From contig NZ_JAJEWL010000007.1 of assembly GCF_020687695.1 (NCBI RefSeq), forward strand, positions 124,001-188,000: a stretch of 64,000 bases of DNA, given 5' to 3'. This DNA comes from Pusillimonas sp. MFBS29. GTDB lineage: Bacteria; Pseudomonadota; Gammaproteobacteria; Burkholderiales; Burkholderiaceae_B. Under the pieces are notes generated by a model. The model saw only the letters and a list, made by a program, of their open reading frames with translations. It was not told the DNA's origin and searched no databases. Positions within the stretch are counted from its first letter, which is position 1. Every line of letters starts with the position of its first letter. Positions 26,127 to 37,041 of this stretch are shown piece by piece. The translations under genes and the position numbers were made by a program.

Positions 26127-27269
26127 TCAATTCAAATGCTGCAACGCCTGCAGCAAAGTATTCCAGTGATCCGGCTGGCGCGCCCTCAAGCGCACATCGG
26201 GCGCCAGCCTGGTAGTCTCCACGAACTCGAAACGCTGCGCTTGCGCCAATTTCTGCAAGGGCTCCAGGCTGGCCATACCTATGCCATCGCCCAGCAGCAT
26301 GGGGGCCATGTAGACCAGCAGCTCGTCGGCGCAATGCGCCTGCGCCAGCGCACCCGACAGCCGTGCTCCGGCTTCGACGTGGACTTCGTTGATACTTTGC
26401 TCGCCCATCCAGCGCATCATGGCAGACAGATCAACACGACCGCCGGCCGACGGCAACTCGATCACCCGGACATTACGGTCAGCAAGCCTTGCGGCTTTTT
26501 CCGGATCTGACAGACAGGTAAACACCCAGGCCGGCGTTCCATCGAAAATTCGTGCATGCTCTGCTACCTGGAACCGGGTATCGACGATGGCTTTTATGGG
26601 TGGCCGGGCAGTTTCGACGTGCCTGACGTTCATCTGCGGGTCATCGGCCAGGACAGTCCCCACGCCGGTCAGCACCACACAGCTGCGGGCGCGCCAATGA
26701 TGGCCGTCGGCCCGCGCCGCCGGGCCCGTAATCCACTGAGACTCGCCGTTGGGCAAGGCAATGCGTCCGTCGAGCGAAGCCGCCAGCTTGAGCCATGCCC
26801 ATGGGGTCTTGCGGGTCATCCGGGCAACAAAGCCCGGGTTAAGCGCCAATGCCTCTTCGGTGCAGATATCAGTGGTAACGGGAATGCCCGCAGCCCTGAG
26901 CCTGGCCACGCCCTGCCCGCCCACCAGTGGATTGGGGTCAGTCATGGCGATCACCACGCGGGCCGGCCTGGCTGCGATCAGGGCATCCACGCATGGCGGT
27001 GTACGCCCATGATGGCTGCAAGGTTCGAGTGTGACATAGACGGTGGTACCCGCTATTGATACGCCCTGCTCGGCCGCCTGGCGCAGCGCCATGACTTCAG
27101 CGTGCGGGCCTCCCGCCTTCTGGGTCGCGCCCGACGCCAGCAACCGCTCATCGCGCACGATCAGGCAGGCAACACGCGGATTGGGCGCCGTAACATACAG
27201 CACGCTTGCAGCCAGCGTCAGGGCCTGGCGCATCCAGCGTTCGTCACGCAGCGTCTGTTCCAGCGTCAC
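26127..27269 (-). CDS. ribD: Bifunctional riboflavin biosynthesis deaminase/reductase RibD (GTG start)
   Basis: The 380-residue enzyme deaminates and then reduces the pyrimidine intermediate of riboflavin synthesis. The zinc deaminase motifs are [10 protein letters not shown] and [13 protein letters not shown] (about residues 55-90), followed by the reductase domain with [25 protein letters not shown] and [13 protein letters not shown]. The start is a GTG at 27269 that overlaps the nrdR stop as GTGA. The usual APNPRVG motif reads APNPRVA here, a mild change. No FMN riboswitch was seen upstream. Confidence 0.95.
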   Translation of the reverse strand: MTLEQTLRDERWMRQALTLAASVLYVTAPNPRVACLIVRDERLLASGATQKAGGPHAEVMALRQAAEQGVSIAGTTVYVTLEPCSHHGRTPPCVDALIAARPARVVIAMTDPNPLVGGQGVARLRAAGIPVTTDICTEEALALNPGFVARMTRKTPWAWLKLAASLDGRIALPNGESQWITGPAARADGHHWRARSCVVLTGVGTVLADDPQMNVRHVETARPPIKAIVDTRFQVAEHARIFDGTPAWVFTCLSDPEKAARLADRNVRVIELPSAGGRVDLSAMMRWMGEQSINEVHVEAGARLSGALAQAHCADELLVYMAPMLLGDGIGMASLEPLQKLAQAQRFEFVETTRLAPDVRLRARQPDHWNTLLQALQHLN

Positions 27270-27727
27270 GGCCTGGGCGGAACCTGAATTTCATCGATGG
27301 CCTTGACGAATTCGCCTATGTCTTCAAAGCTTTTGTACACCGATGCAAATCGTACATAGGCAACCTGGTCGAGTTTTCTGAGTTCACTCATGACCAGTTC
27401 GCCGACCTTGCCGGACTCGACTTCGCGCAAGCCGCTTACCAGCAGGTTTTCCTCAATGCGGGCAACCGCGGCATCAACGTCTTCGGTGCTGACCGGGCGC
27501 TTGCGCAGCGCCAGGCTCAGGCTCGCACGGAGTTTGTTGATGTCGAATTCGACCCGCGTGCCGTTGCGCTTGACCACCGCCGGCATGACGAGTTCGGCAC
27601 GCTCGTAGGTGGTGAAGCGCCGGTCACATGCCGTACACCGCCGTCGGCGGCGTATGGTGTCGCCCTCTTCCGAGACCCGCGAATCAATAACCTGGGTATC
27701 GAAACTGCTGCAAAATGGGCATTTCAT
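27266..27727 (-). CDS. nrdR: Transcriptional repressor NrdR
   Basis: The 153-residue regulator has an N-terminal zinc ribbon ([16 protein letters not shown] ... [10 protein letters not shown]) and an ATP-cone (about residues 49-139) that senses ATP/dATP. It represses ribonucleotide reductase operons through paired NrdR boxes. Two such box-like sites are in this window upstream of nrdA at 50108-50123 and 50139-50154. The gene lies 14 bases after glyA and overlaps ribD. Confidence 0.97.
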   Translation of the reverse strand: MKCPFCSSFDTQVIDSRVSEEGDTIRRRRRCTACDRRFTTYERAELVMPAVVKRNGTRVEFDINKLRASLSLALRKRPVSTEDVDAAVARIEENLLVSGLREVESGKVGELVMSELRKLDQVAYVRFASVYKSFEDIGEFVKAIDEIQVPPRP

Positions 27728-27741
27728 GGTGGCTGAGGGTA

Positions 27742-28986
27742 TTAACGGTAAACCGGCAAGCGTGCAGTCAGCTCGTTAACACGCTGGCGTACAGCGGCAA
27801 TATTGGCTTCGTCGCGTGGATTATCAAGCACATCGGCAATCAGATGCCCGGTGAGTTCGGCCTCGGCTTCCTTGAATCCGCGGGTAGTCATGGCCGGCGT
27901 ACCCAAACGCACGCCGCTGGTGACAAACGGCTTTTCAGGATCGTTGGGAATGGCGTTCTTGTTGACGGTGATATGGGCTTCGCCCAGCGCGGCTTCGGCT
28001 TCCTTGCCGGTGATGCCCTTGGCACGCAGATCGACCAGCATGACGTGGCTTTCGGTACGGCCCGACACGATACGCAGGCCGCGCTCGACCAGGGTGCGTG
28101 CCAGCACGTCGGCGTTCTTGATAACTTGGGCTGCGTAGTCCTTGAACTCGGGAGACAGCGCTTCCTTGAAGGCAACCGCCTTGGCGGCGATCACGTGCAT
28201 GAGGGGGCCGCCCTGTATGCCGGGGAAGATGGCCGAATTGATGATTTTTTCGTGCTCGGCCTTCATCATGATGACGCCGCCGCGCGGACCGCGCAGCGAT
28301 TTGTGCGTGGTCGACGTGACAAAGTCGGCATGCGGTACCGGGTTGGGATACACGCCACCGGCAACCAGGCCGGCGTAATGGGCGATATCGACCATGAACA
28401 AGGCGCCGTTCTCGTGTGCAATGCGTGCCATGCGCTCGAAGTCTATGCGCAGCGAATAGGCCGAAGCGCCACCCACGATGAGCTTGGGCTTGTGCTCTTT
28501 GGCCAGCTTTTCCAGCTGGTCGTAGTCGAGCTCTTCGTTAGCGTCCAGACCATAGGACACGAAATTGTAGAGTTTGCCGGAAGCGTTGACAGGCGAACCA
28601 TGGGTAAGGTGTCCGCCCTCGGCCAGGCTCATGCCCAGAACGGTATCACCGGGCTTGAGCACCGCCATGTACACGCCCTGGTTGGCCTGGGAACCCGAGT
28701 TGGGCTGCACGTTGGCTGCCTCTGCACCAAAGATTTCCTTCAGGCGGTCTATAGCCAGCTGCTCGACGATGTCGACGTATTCGCAACCGCCGTAATAGCG
28801 CTTGCCGGGATAACCTTCGGCGTACTTGTTTGTAAGCTGCGTACCCTGCGCCTGCATGACTGCGGGACTGGTGTAGTTTTCAGACGCGATCAGTTCGATG
28901 TGCTGTTCTTGACGAACGTTTTCTTTCTGAACGGCTGCCCAGACGTCGGCATCGACGAGATCGAGAGTACGAGTGCGGTCAAACAT
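27742..28986 (-). CDS. glyA: Serine hydroxymethyltransferase
   Basis: The 414-residue PLP enzyme interconverts serine and glycine with tetrahydrofolate, supplying one-carbon units for purines and thymidylate. The Schiff-base Lys lies in [30 protein letters not shown] and the PLP Asp region [13 protein letters not shown] are intact, and the length is typical. It leads the glyA-nrdR-ribD-ribE operon, which is common in betaproteobacteria. The 116 bases upstream contain no glycine riboswitch that I can recognise. Confidence 0.97.
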   Translation of the reverse strand: MFDRTRTLDLVDADVWAAVQKENVRQEQHIELIASENYTSPAVMQAQGTQLTNKYAEGYPGKRYYGGCEYVDIVEQLAIDRLKEIFGAEAANVQPNSGSQANQGVYMAVLKPGDTVLGMSLAEGGHLTHGSPVNASGKLYNFVSYGLDANEELDYDQLEKLAKEHKPKLIVGGASAYSLRIDFERMARIAHENGALFMVDIAHYAGLVAGGVYPNPVPHADFVTSTTHKSLRGPRGGVIMMKAEHEKIINSAIFPGIQGGPLMHVIAAKAVAFKEALSPEFKDYAAQVIKNADVLARTLVERGLRIVSGRTESHVMLVDLRAKGITGKEAEAALGEAHITVNKNAIPNDPEKPFVTSGVRLGTPAMTTRGFKEAEAELTGHLIADVLDNPRDEANIAAVRQRVNELTARLPVYR

Positions 28987-29102
28987 GGATATATCCTGAA
29001 GGTTAGTGCGCGTATGGCGAAGAATAAGCGCATATTTTAGCTTGAATACACCGGTGCGCCGTTCAAGTGCACACCGGGTTCATGGCCTTATGCGCGTTAG
29101 TT

Positions 29103-29741
29103 TTAAGCAGCAGATCCGGCCAGTCGTGGATTGAGTGTATAGATGCCCGTGATCGAGGCCTGCGCCAGCACGTGCCCCTGTATGGCCTTGATGACATCCG
29201 CCCCGGTAAACCGGCCCTCGAAGGGCAGTTCGGGGATATCCAGCGCGTAAACCGTAAAAATATAACGATGCACGATGGCGTCGTTCCAGGGAGGGCATGG
29301 TCCGTCGTAGCCGAAATAATCGCCGTTCATATCGCGATCGGCTGCGAACCATACCGTAAAGTCATTGACCCCCTGACGCGTACCGTCAAGCGCCAGCGGC
29401 CCGGCCTTGCCGCGCGGCGTAATACCGTCGGAGTATGCCGCTTCGGCAATCTGGACGGTAGTCGCCGGCAGGTCGATCAGAGCCCAGTGGTAGAAATCCA
29501 CACGTGGCAAGGTCTCGGGAATCTCACGGCCCTCTTGATTGACGTCGTCGGGTTTGCTGGGTACATCGGGGTCGTGGCAGATCACGACAAACGATTGGGT
29601 TGCGGCAGGCGCGTCTGACCAGGCCAGATGGGGATTGGCATTGCCTGCAAGCGCGACATGATTTTGTCCGTCGATCTTGCCGAAGGCATTGCGTTCCGGG
29701 ATATTGCCCTGGTCTGCAAAAGATTCACTGGTAAGTTTCAT
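29103..29741 (-). CDS. YbhB/YbcL-family PEBP-like (Raf kinase inhibitor-like) protein
   Basis: The 212-residue protein shows the PEBP fold: NPHLAWSDAPAATQSFVVI with the HDPDVP anion-pocket segment, and FYHWALIDLP and GPCPPWNDAIVHRYIFTVYAL further on. The molecular role in bacteria is poorly known. A GGAG site precedes the ATG, and a short hairpin (TGGCGGC / GCCGCCA, 29753-29767) lies in the 36-base gap after tyrS, just upstream of that site. Co-transcription with tyrS is likely. Confidence 0.88.
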   Translation of the reverse strand: MKLTSESFADQGNIPERNAFGKIDGQNHVALAGNANPHLAWSDAPAATQSFVVICHDPDVPSKPDDVNQEGREIPETLPRVDFYHWALIDLPATTVQIAEAAYSDGITPRGKAGPLALDGTRQGVNDFTVWFAADRDMNGDYFGYDGPCPPWNDAIVHRYIFTVYALDIPELPFEGRFTGADVIKAIQGHVLAQASITGIYTLNPRLAGSAA

Positions 29742-29777
29742 GGTGAACTCCTATGGCGGCTGCCGCCAGATGGCGTT

Positions 29778-31007
29778 TTAGCCAGTTAATGTGACACGGG
29801 CAAACTTGCGCTTGCCCACCTGAACTACATAGGTGCCGGCCGCAAGCTGCAACGATTTATCCTCGATGCGGACGCCATCAACCCTGACACCCCCTTGTTC
29901 GACATTGCGCTGCGCTTCGGAGCCCGAGGCAACCAGCCCTGCTTCACGCAGCACCTTGAGTATGCCCAGCGGAGCCGCCCCCAATTGCACTTCCGGCATG
30001 TTCTCGGGGATGGCGCCATCGCGAAACCGTGCTTCGAACGCAGCCAGTGCATCGTGTGCCGCCTGCTGCGTATGAAAGCGCGCGACGATTTCCTGACCCA
30101 GCATGACCTTGGCATCCCGTGGGTTCATGCCCTCTTTTACCTGATTTTGCAGCCGCGCGATATCATCCATGGACCTGAACGACAGCAACTCGAAATATTT
30201 CCACATCAAGGTGTCCGAGATGGACATGAGCTTGCCGAACATGGATTCCGGCGCCTCGGTAATGCCTATGTAATTTCCTTTGGATTTGGACATCTTGTCC
30301 ACGCCATCGGTGCCCTCGAGCAGCGGCATGGTCAGAATGCATTGCGGCTCTTGTCCGTATTCCTTTTGCAGCTCGCGGCCTACCAGCAGGTTGAATTTCT
30401 GATCGGTGCCACCCAGTTCAAGGTCGGCCTTCAGGGCAACCGAGTCATAACCCTGCATCAGCGGATACAGGAATTCGTGGACCGAAATGGGTATCCCGCC
30501 CTTGAACCGCCGCGTGAAGTCTTCACGCTCCATCATGCGCGCCACCGTATAGCGGGACGCCAGCTGTATCAGGCCGCGCGCGCCCAGGGGATCGCACCAT
30601 TCGGAGTTGTAGCGGATTTCGGTACGCGCGGGATCCAGCACCAGACTGGCCTGGGCGTAATAGGTTTTGGCATTTTCCTGGATTTGCTCGGCGGTCAGCG
30701 GGGGCCGGGTGGCGTTGCGTCCGCTGGGGTCTCCGATCATGGACGTGAAGTCACCGATCAGGAAAATCACTGTGTGGCCCAGGTCTTGCAGTTGGCGCAT
30801 TTTGTTGAGCACGACCGTGTGGCCAAGGTGAATATCCGGCGCGGTAGGATCCAGCCCCAGCTTGATACGCAAGGGTGTGCCGGTGCTCTCGCTGCGGGCG
30901 AGCTTCCTGGCAAACTCGGACTCTACCAGCAATTCGTCGCAACCTCTTTTGGCAATACGCAGGTATTCTTCGATTTGTGGGGTAATGGGCGCTTCGGTCG
31001 ACGACAT
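29778..31007 (-). CDS. tyrS: Tyrosyl-tRNA synthetase
   Basis: The 409-residue class I synthetase charges tRNA-Tyr. The HIGH motif appears as [16 protein letters not shown] as [13 protein letters not shown], and an S4 RNA-binding domain ends the protein ([18 protein letters not shown]). This matches the longer bacterial TyrRS subfamily. The ATG at 31007 is preferred to an upstream TTG at 31022. It is divergent from the M23 peptidase gene, as in many beta- and gammaproteobacteria. Confidence 0.96.
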   Translation of the reverse strand: MSSTEAPITPQIEEYLRIAKRGCDELLVESEFARKLARSESTGTPLRIKLGLDPTAPDIHLGHTVVLNKMRQLQDLGHTVIFLIGDFTSMIGDPSGRNATRPPLTAEQIQENAKTYYAQASLVLDPARTEIRYNSEWCDPLGARGLIQLASRYTVARMMEREDFTRRFKGGIPISVHEFLYPLMQGYDSVALKADLELGGTDQKFNLLVGRELQKEYGQEPQCILTMPLLEGTDGVDKMSKSKGNYIGITEAPESMFGKLMSISDTLMWKYFELLSFRSMDDIARLQNQVKEGMNPRDAKVMLGQEIVARFHTQQAAHDALAAFEARFRDGAIPENMPEVQLGAAPLGILKVLREAGLVASGSEAQRNVEQGGVRVDGVRIEDKSLQLAAGTYVVQVGKRKFARVTLTG

Positions 31008-31130
31008 AAGAACAGGATTCAAAAAAGGGGAAAGGTAAAAAAATGCTCGAAAAATCAGGCTTAATACGCTAGCATAACGTGCCGGCGCAATATTCGTCTA
31101 ATTCAGCAGCGCATTTCTAGGTTTTGCTTT

Positions 31131-32498
31131 ATGTTCAAGAAAGGGACCCCGCCCAATCCCTCTTATCGAACCATTGTTCGTAACCACCGCCCTCATCACC
31201 TGTTTCGCAACGGCCTTGTTTTCGTTGCCTTGGCGCTGTTTGCGGCTGCTGCGGCCCTGGCCGTGGTCCAACCGCCTGAAACCCCTGCTGTTTACGAAGC
31301 CCGACTTACCCTGGATCTGCCCAGCCCCTTCCCTGAAGCACAGAACAATTATTCCGTTCCATTCATCAGCCAGACCGAGATCCGCTCGGGCGATACGCTG
31401 GCGGCACTGCTTCAGCGCTTGCGCGTGCGTGAATCGGGCTTGCTGCCCTTCCTTATCCAGGACAAGAACGCCCGCTCCATCTACAAGCTCTATCCAGGGC
31501 GCAATGTGCAGGCGGCCCACGACCAGCACGGCAACCTGGCCTGGCTGCGTTACCAGCACACACCCTACGCCACGGAAAAAGGTCAGGCCGTCTCGCGCTG
31601 GCTGGAGATCACACCCGACGAGCAGGGCGGCTTCACCGCCGCCGAGAAAACCCAGGCAGTCAGCGTACAAACGCGAATCGCCGAAGGCACCATCAAGAAT
31701 TCCCTGTTCGGCGCCACCGACCAGGCCGACATTCCTGACGCCATCACCATGCAGATGACTGAAATTCTGGGCAGCAAGATTGATTTCATCCGCGATCTGC
31801 GCACGGACGACCACTTCCGCATCATTTACGAAACATACTCGCACGAAGGCCAGGAAGTCGGTGCCGGCCGCATCCTTGCGCTTGAATTCACCAACCGCAA
31901 CAAAACCTATGAAGCGGTATGGTTCGCACCAGAGGGTCAGTCTGGCAGCTACTACGATTTCAACGGTGCCAGCCTGAAGGGAGCCTTCTTGCGCACTGCA
32001 CTCAAGTTCACTCGCATCAGCTCCACCTTCGGCATGCGCAAGCATCCCGTGCACGGCGGCTGGCGCGGCCACAGCGGGGTCGACTACGCGGCTCGCACCG
32101 GCACCCCAATCCATGCCACCGCCGACGGCGTGGTTGAATTCAAAGGCTCGAAAAGAGGCTATGGCAACACCATCATCCTCAAGCATCACAATGGCTACAG
32201 CACGCTCTATGCCCATCAAAGCCGCTATGCCAAAGGCCTGAAGAAAGGCGACAAGGTAAGCCAGGGTCAGCTGATAGGCTATGTAGGTTCCACCGGCTGG
32301 GCTACCGGCCCACACCTGCACTACGAGTTCCGGGTCAATAACAAGCCTATCGACCCACTGTCCATCGAGCTGCCCGTTGCGCGCACACTCGAGCCGGCGC
32401 AGAAGAAAGCGTTTGATAAGGCCATAGCGCAATACAAGGATCACATCGGCTACCTGGCACAGATGCAGGGCGGGACCGTCCAGGTCGCCCGCAACTGA
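31131..32498 (+). CDS. M23 family metallopeptidase, MepM-like murein endopeptidase
   Basis: The 455-residue protein is a predicted periplasmic peptidoglycan cross-link hydrolase. One N-terminal membrane segment (about residues 28-48) is followed by a LysM/OapA-like region (TEIRSGDTLAALLQRL), a Csd3-type N-domain, and the LytM catalytic domain with zinc ligands in HSGVDYAARTG and GPHLHYEFRVN and the mid histidine in LYAHQSRY. The motif set is complete, so it should be active. AnmK follows 25 bases downstream, linking wall turnover and recycling. Confidence 0.93.
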   Translation: MFKKGTPPNPSYRTIVRNHRPHHLFRNGLVFVALALFAAAAALAVVQPPETPAVYEARLTLDLPSPFPEAQNNYSVPFISQTEIRSGDTLAALLQRLRVRESGLLPFLIQDKNARSIYKLYPGRNVQAAHDQHGNLAWLRYQHTPYATEKGQAVSRWLEITPDEQGGFTAAEKTQAVSVQTRIAEGTIKNSLFGATDQADIPDAITMQMTEILGSKIDFIRDLRTDDHFRIIYETYSHEGQEVGAGRILALEFTNRNKTYEAVWFAPEGQSGSYYDFNGASLKGAFLRTALKFTRISSTFGMRKHPVHGGWRGHSGVDYAARTGTPIHATADGVVEFKGSKRGYGNTIILKHHNGYSTLYAHQSRYAKGLKKGDKVSQGQLIGYVGSTGWATGPHLHYEFRVNNKPIDPLSIELPVARTLEPAQKKAFDKAIAQYKDHIGYLAQMQGGTVQVARN

Positions 32499-32523
32499 CC
32501 GGCGCGCCGCAGCCTCTTTCCTC

Positions 32524-33633
32524 ATGACCCAAGCTTCGTTGTATATCGGCCTGATGTCGGGCACGAGCACCGACGGCGTGGACGCCGTCCTGGCCGACTT
32601 TGCCGCCAGCGATCGGCCCGCCATTCTGGGCTCGATCTCTCTGCCTATGCCCCGGGCGCTACGTGAAGAGTTTCTGGCGCTGAACATGCCCGGCCCGAAC
32701 GAGCTGGAACGCGCTGCACTGGCCGGCAATGCGCTGGCAGAGCTGTACGCACAGGCCACTCTGGCGATGCTTGAATCGGCCGGCGTTAAACCTGCCCAGG
32801 TTCGCGCAATCGGCGCGCATGGCCAGACCGTAAGACATAACCCCGCCGCGGGCTATACCATACAGATCAACTCACCCGCCCTGCTTGCCCAACGTACCGG
32901 TATTGCCGTGATTGCCGACTTTCGTTCGCGCGACGTGGCGGCACGGGGCCAGGGCGCGCCCCTGGTACCCGCCTTTCACCATGCGATTTTTTCCGATACG
33001 CAGCCTCGCGCCGTGCTGAATCTGGGCGGTATCGCGAACGTCACCCTGCTCGATGCCGAAAACGGCATCCGTGGTTTCGACACGGGGCCGGCCAATGTGC
33101 TGCTTGATCTGTGGGTGCACGCGAAAACAGGCCATACCTATGACGCGGATGGCGCCTGGGCCGCCACAGGGCAGTACAGCCCCGAGCTGCTGGAATATCT
33201 GGTGGGCAGTGAACCATGGTTTGCGCTGGCCCCACCCAAGTCCACAGGCCGTGACCTGTTCAACTGGCAATGGCTGACTCAGCGTCTGGAACAGTTTGGC
33301 GCACGCGCTGCCGGCGACCAGGACATCCAGGCAACGCTGCAACGACTCACGGCACATACGGTGGCTCAGGCTATTGCCGGGCAAGCGCCCGACACCTGCG
33401 AGGTCATTGTCTGCGGCGGAGGTGCACTGAACAAAGGCTTGATGCGGGATCTGCAAAGCCTGTTGCAGGCGCACGTCCGTCCCAGTTCGGACCTTGGTGT
33501 ACCGGTGCAGTTGGTCGAGGCGCTGGCCTTTGCCTGGCTGGCCTGGGCGCACGACCACGGGCACGCCGCCGGCCTGCCTGCAGTAACAGGGGCCGGTCAG
33601 GTTACGGTGCTGGGATGCAAATACCCGGCCTAG
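32524..33633 (+). CDS. anmK: Anhydro-N-acetylmuramic acid kinase
   Basis: The 369-residue sugar kinase converts anhydro-MurNAc to MurNAc-6-phosphate during peptidoglycan recycling. It starts with the phosphate-binding LYIGLMSGTSTDGVDAVL and has IGAHGQTVRHNP, LNLGGIANVTLL and GFDTGPANVLLD, all family hallmarks. The length is normal. It acts downstream of lytic transglycosylases such as MltD (5666-7048). Confidence 0.96.
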   Translation: MTQASLYIGLMSGTSTDGVDAVLADFAASDRPAILGSISLPMPRALREEFLALNMPGPNELERAALAGNALAELYAQATLAMLESAGVKPAQVRAIGAHGQTVRHNPAAGYTIQINSPALLAQRTGIAVIADFRSRDVAARGQGAPLVPAFHHAIFSDTQPRAVLNLGGIANVTLLDAENGIRGFDTGPANVLLDLWVHAKTGHTYDADGAWAATGQYSPELLEYLVGSEPWFALAPPKSTGRDLFNWQWLTQRLEQFGARAAGDQDIQATLQRLTAHTVAQAIAGQAPDTCEVIVCGGGALNKGLMRDLQSLLQAHVRPSSDLGVPVQLVEALAFAWLAWAHDHGHAAGLPAVTGAGQVTVLGCKYPA

Positions 33634-33654
33634 GCCGGGACGCAGGCAGGTGTA

Positions 33655-34023
33655 TCAGGGCGCGAACGAAGAGCCGCAACCGCAGGTGGAGTTGGCGTTG
33701 GGGTTGCGAATAACAAACTGGGCGCCTTCCAGGTCATCTTTGTAGTCGATTTCTGCGCCGACCAGATACTGGAAGCTCATGGGGTCGACCAGCAGCTGTA
33801 CGCCTTCCTTGTCGATGGTGGTGTCGTCGTCGTTGATGGTTTCGTCGAACGTAAAGCCATACTGGAAGCCCGAGCAACCACCGCCCTGCACGAATACGCG
33901 CAACTTGAGATCGGGGTTGTCTTCGTCGGCCAGGAGTTCTTTTACCTTGCTTGCCGCAGCGTCGGTGAAAATAAGGGGTGACGGCGGGGCCTGCAGGTCA
34001 ACGGTTTCGGTTTGAGCAATCAT
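33655..34023 (-). CDS. erpA: Iron-sulfur cluster insertion protein ErpA
   Basis: The 122-residue A-type carrier delivers Fe-S clusters to apo-proteins. The three cluster Cys are in [13 protein letters not shown] and TCGCGSSF at the C-terminus. The ATG at 34023 ([11 protein letters not shown]) has GGAG 6 bases upstream, so it is preferred to ATGs at 34044 and further upstream. It is convergent with anmK. Confidence 0.95.
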   Translation of the reverse strand: MIAQTETVDLQAPPSPLIFTDAAASKVKELLADEDNPDLKLRVFVQGGGCSGFQYGFTFDETINDDDTTIDKEGVQLLVDPMSFQYLVGAEIDYKDDLEGAQFVIRNPNANSTCGCGSSFAP

Positions 34024-34149
34024 TTGGTACTCCGTGGCAACCATAAGGCGGTTGCTAGATATGAAACAACTATACCACTGGCCATGAAGCAATGCCGACA
34101 AGGGCACCCTGCCAGTGATGAAATATTCAGTGCCTGCTTGCGGGTTGCG

Positions 34150-34908
34150 CTATTCGGGCGCAGGCAGGTCGGGCAATTTCACGGTGCGCGACACACGCAC
34201 CTTTTTTCCTTCCAGCACATTCAGCGTTACGCTTTCCGGCGTGAACCCCTGGGGGATAGCCAGCAAGCCGCTGGAGCGCTGGAACTCGTCGAAGCTGATG
34301 GCAAGCCGGCTGTTCTCGGGATTGGCTTCTGATGCGGCTGTCTCATCAGAACCGGGGGCCAGCACGGCCTCGAGTATCACCTTGGCCTTTTTTCCGTCGG
34401 CCTGCTTGCCGCTCGCCGTAAACTGCAGCTCGCCCGAGAACAGGCTGTCTTCGGGGGCATTGCGCATCAGCAAGGTCTTGTATTGTAAGCTGGGGCCAAG
34501 CCGCAGGACTTCAAGAGCGCGGATGCTGACAGCCCCTTTGGGGCCCGGCGGCAGCAACTGGTCAAAGAAAGCCAATTGATCTCGTGCAGCCCCCAGCTCG
34601 GTCTGAGCGGCCTGCAGGCTGGCTTCCAGCCCTTTGCGTGTACTTTCCTCGACCACGAGCTTGCCGGTAAGCGCGTCGACCTGGGCAAGCGCCCCCGCCA
34701 GCTGCGTATCGCGCTCATCAAGCTGGCTTTGCAGGCCCTGCCTCATGGTGTCGTACTCACGACTGGCCTCGGTCTGAAGCCAGTACCTGGCGCCGAATAT
34801 ACCCGCTGCCAGGCCCAGCAGCAGTGCCAGCACGGCAAGCAGCACCGCAGCCGAACGACTGGATGCGGGTACTGCCTGACCTTCTGGTGCCGGATTTTTA
34901 TGATTCAT
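34150..34908 (-). CDS. Membrane-anchored coiled-coil protein, DUF6776-like
   Basis: The 252-residue protein has a short cytoplasmic N-terminus, one transmembrane helix (about residues 21-43, AAVLLAVLALLLGLAAGIFG), a coiled coil (about 50-115, rich in Gln, Glu, Leu and Ala) and a C-terminal beta-rich domain (about 125-250). I recognise it only as the conserved protein often found beside erpA and argC in Burkholderiales. The function is unknown; the topology suggests a periplasmic scaffold. There are 126 bases between it and erpA. Confidence 0.75.
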   Translation of the reverse strand: MNHKNPAPEGQAVPASSRSAAVLLAVLALLLGLAAGIFGARYWLQTEASREYDTMRQGLQSQLDERDTQLAGALAQVDALTGKLVVEESTRKGLEASLQAAQTELGAARDQLAFFDQLLPPGPKGAVSIRALEVLRLGPSLQYKTLLMRNAPEDSLFSGELQFTASGKQADGKKAKVILEAVLAPGSDETAASEANPENSRLAISFDEFQRSSGLLAIPQGFTPESVTLNVLEGKKVRVSRTVKLPDLPAPE

Positions 34909-34962
34909 GCAGGAACAGACTGCCTGGACGAGCGCGAGTTCCCCTTATACGGCAATCAGGTG

Positions 34963-36027
34963 TTACGGCAGGACTGCCACATGGGTAAGCCCGGCCGACT
35001 CCGGAAAGCCAAACATCAGGTTCATGTTCTGAACAGCCTGCCCGGATGCGCCCTTGACCAGATTATCCTGGATGACCAGAACGATCAGCTGATCGCCGCC
35101 ACCGGGACGATGCACGGCAATGCGCAATTGGTTGGAAGCACGCACAGAACGGGTTTCAGGCAGGCTACCTGCCGGCATGACATCGACAAAGGCTTCGTTG
35201 GCGTAGCGCTGTTCGAACAGTGCCTGGAAGTCGGTATCGCGGGCTTCAGGCAGGATGCGCATATACAGGGTCGAGAACATGCCGCGTATCATGGGGACCA
35301 GATGCGGCACGAACACCAACCCTACCGGCCCGCCGGCAAGCTTCTGCAACTGCTCGGAAATTTCAGGATGATGGCGGTGGCCGGCCACACCGTAGGCCTT
35401 GAAGTTATCGCTGGCTTCGGAGAACAGTGTGCTGACTTCAGCCTTGCGACCCGCTCCCGACACCCCCGACTTGCAATCGGCAATGATATTGGCGGTATCG
35501 ACCAGCTTGCGTCCACCCTCGAGCACGGGGGCAAGCCCCAGCAGGACCGTAGTGGGATAGCAACCCGGATTACCGATGACCCTGGCATTGGCGATTTGAT
35601 TGCGATTCAGCTCGACCAGGCCGTAGACAGAATCAGCCAGCACCGACGGACATGAATGCGGCATTTTGTACCAGCGTTCAAACACCTGCGTATCTTGCAG
35701 GCGAAAATCGGCGGCCAGGTCGATGATGCGCACGTTGTGCTTGAGCAGGTGTTCGGCCTGGCTCATGGCCACACCGTGGGGTGTGGCAAAAAACACGACG
35801 TCGCATTCTTCGAGCGCAGCCTTGTCGGGCGACTGAAAGCTGATGTTCACGTGGCCGCGCAAATTGGGATACATGTCGGACACCGGCATGCCGTCTTCCT
35901 TGCGGGAAGTAATGGCCGTCAGGTCAACATAGGGGTGCTGGGCAAGCAGACGCAAGAGCTCGACGCCCGTATAGCCTGTGCCACCTACTATGCCCACTTT
36001 GATCCGTGATACCGCTGCCGAAGTCAT
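34963..36027 (-). CDS. argC: N-acetyl-gamma-glutamyl-phosphate reductase
   Basis: The 354-residue NADPH-dependent enzyme performs the third step of arginine synthesis. The nucleotide-binding motif is [19 protein letters not shown] and the catalytic Cys is in [16 protein letters not shown]; the later His is in GHRHHPEI. This is the long type 1 ArgC. The ATG at 36027 begins [11 protein letters not shown]; an in-frame upstream start at 36057 lacks family support. Its place downstream of rplM-rpsI is typical for Burkholderiales. Confidence 0.96.
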   Translation of the reverse strand: MTSAAVSRIKVGIVGGTGYTGVELLRLLAQHPYVDLTAITSRKEDGMPVSDMYPNLRGHVNISFQSPDKAALEECDVVFFATPHGVAMSQAEHLLKHNVRIIDLAADFRLQDTQVFERWYKMPHSCPSVLADSVYGLVELNRNQIANARVIGNPGCYPTTVLLGLAPVLEGGRKLVDTANIIADCKSGVSGAGRKAEVSTLFSEASDNFKAYGVAGHRHHPEISEQLQKLAGGPVGLVFVPHLVPMIRGMFSTLYMRILPEARDTDFQALFEQRYANEAFVDVMPAGSLPETRSVRASNQLRIAVHRPGGGDQLIVLVIQDNLVKGASGQAVQNMNLMFGFPESAGLTHVAVLP

Positions 36028-36146
36028 AATTAATCCCAAAAAAACGTTCATCAACAATTAAGATTATGCAACAAGCGCGAGGCGTATGGGGTATTCCCGT
36101 AGCACAAACTTGCTGTTGCACGGTACGACGCTGGCGGACGTCCAAG

Positions 36147-36180
36147 ACAAAAGCCCCCAGCTGGGCTGAGGGCTTTGTGT
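36147..36180 (-). terminator. Terminator after rpsI
   Basis: On the minus strand ACAAAGCCC pairs with GGGCTTTTGT around a short GC-rich inner stem (AGCCCAGCT), ending in a T-rich tail. It lies 31 bases past the rpsI stop and separates the ribosomal protein operon from argC. Confidence 0.65.
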
Positions 36181-36210
36181 TGCAAGGCCCTGAGGCCCGA
36201 GTACAGCAGA

Positions 36211-36603
36211 TTAACGCTTGCTGAACTGTTTGCGGCGACGTGCTTTGTGGAAACCGACTTTCTTGCGTTCGACTTCACGAGCATCGCGAGTGACGAAGCC
36301 GGCCTGTTTCAGAGGCGACTTGAGCGACTCGTCGTAGTCGATGAGTGCGCGGGTAATACCGTGACGCACTGCACCTGCCTGACCGCTTTCACCGCCGCCG
36401 TGAACGTTGATGTGAAAATCAAACGATTCCAGGTGGTTGGTGAGTTCCAGCGGCTGGCGCACGACCATACGGCCGGTTTCGCGAGCGAAGTATTCATCAA
36501 CAGGCTTGCCGTTTACCACGATCTTGCCCGAGCCCTTTTTCAAGAACACGCGAGCGACCGACGTTTTACGGCGCCCAGTTCCATAGTTCCAATTACCGAT
36601 CAT
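36211..36603 (-). CDS. rpsI: 30S ribosomal protein S9
   Basis: The 130-residue protein begins [20 protein letters not shown] and ends with the conserved basic tail [11 protein letters not shown], which reaches the P-site tRNA. It follows rplM after 9 bases, the standard rplM-rpsI operon. Confidence 0.98.
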   Translation of the reverse strand: MIGNWNYGTGRRKTSVARVFLKKGSGKIVVNGKPVDEYFARETGRMVVRQPLELTNHLESFDFHINVHGGGESGQAGAVRHGITRALIDYDESLKSPLKQAGFVTRDAREVERKKVGFHKARRRKQFSKR

Positions 36604-36612
36604 GACCTATCC

Positions 36613-37041
36613 TTAGATTTCCAGCGGTTTGGGCTGCTGAGCACTGTGAGGATGCTCGGCGCCGGCATAAACCTTGAGCTTCTTGGCCATGGCGTAACCC
36701 AGCGGCCCTTTGGGCAGCATGCCTTTGACGGCTTTCTGGATGGCGCGACCGGGGAAACGCTCTTGCAGTTTCTGAAAGTTGGTCTCGGTAATACCGCCGG
36801 GGAAGCCCGAGTGGCGATAGTATTTTTTGTCTTGCGACTTATTACCGGTAACAACGATATCGGCAGCGTTGATGATGACGATGTAATCGCCGGTGTCAAC
36901 GTGGGGCGTGAATTCTGGCTTGTGCTTGCCGCGCAAACGACGTGCGACTTCGCTGGCCACACGACCGAGGACTTTGCCCTTGGCGTCAATCACGTACCAG
37001 TCACGTTTGACTTCATGCGGCTTGGCCACAAAGGTCTTCAT
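36613..37041 (-). CDS. rplM: 50S ribosomal protein L13
   Basis: The 142-residue early-assembly 23S-binding protein begins [20 protein letters not shown] and contains [18 protein letters not shown] and the signature [19 protein letters not shown]. The start at 37041 matches the universal L13 N-terminus, whereas the longer open frame to 37110 does not. Confidence 0.98.
   Translation of the reverse strand: MKTFVAKPHEVKRDWYVIDAKGKVLGRVASEVARRLRGKHKPEFTPHVDTGDYIVIINAADIVVTGNKSQDKKYYRHSGFPGGITETNFQKLQERFPGRAIQKAVKGMLPKGPLGYAMAKKLKVYAGAEHPHSAQQPKPLEI

Noticed and set aside
27270-29102. FMN riboswitch for ribD/ribE or glycine riboswitch for glyA
   Set aside because: RibD starts inside the nrdR stop codon, leaving no leader, and the 116 bases before glyA show none of the conserved helices I could recognise.
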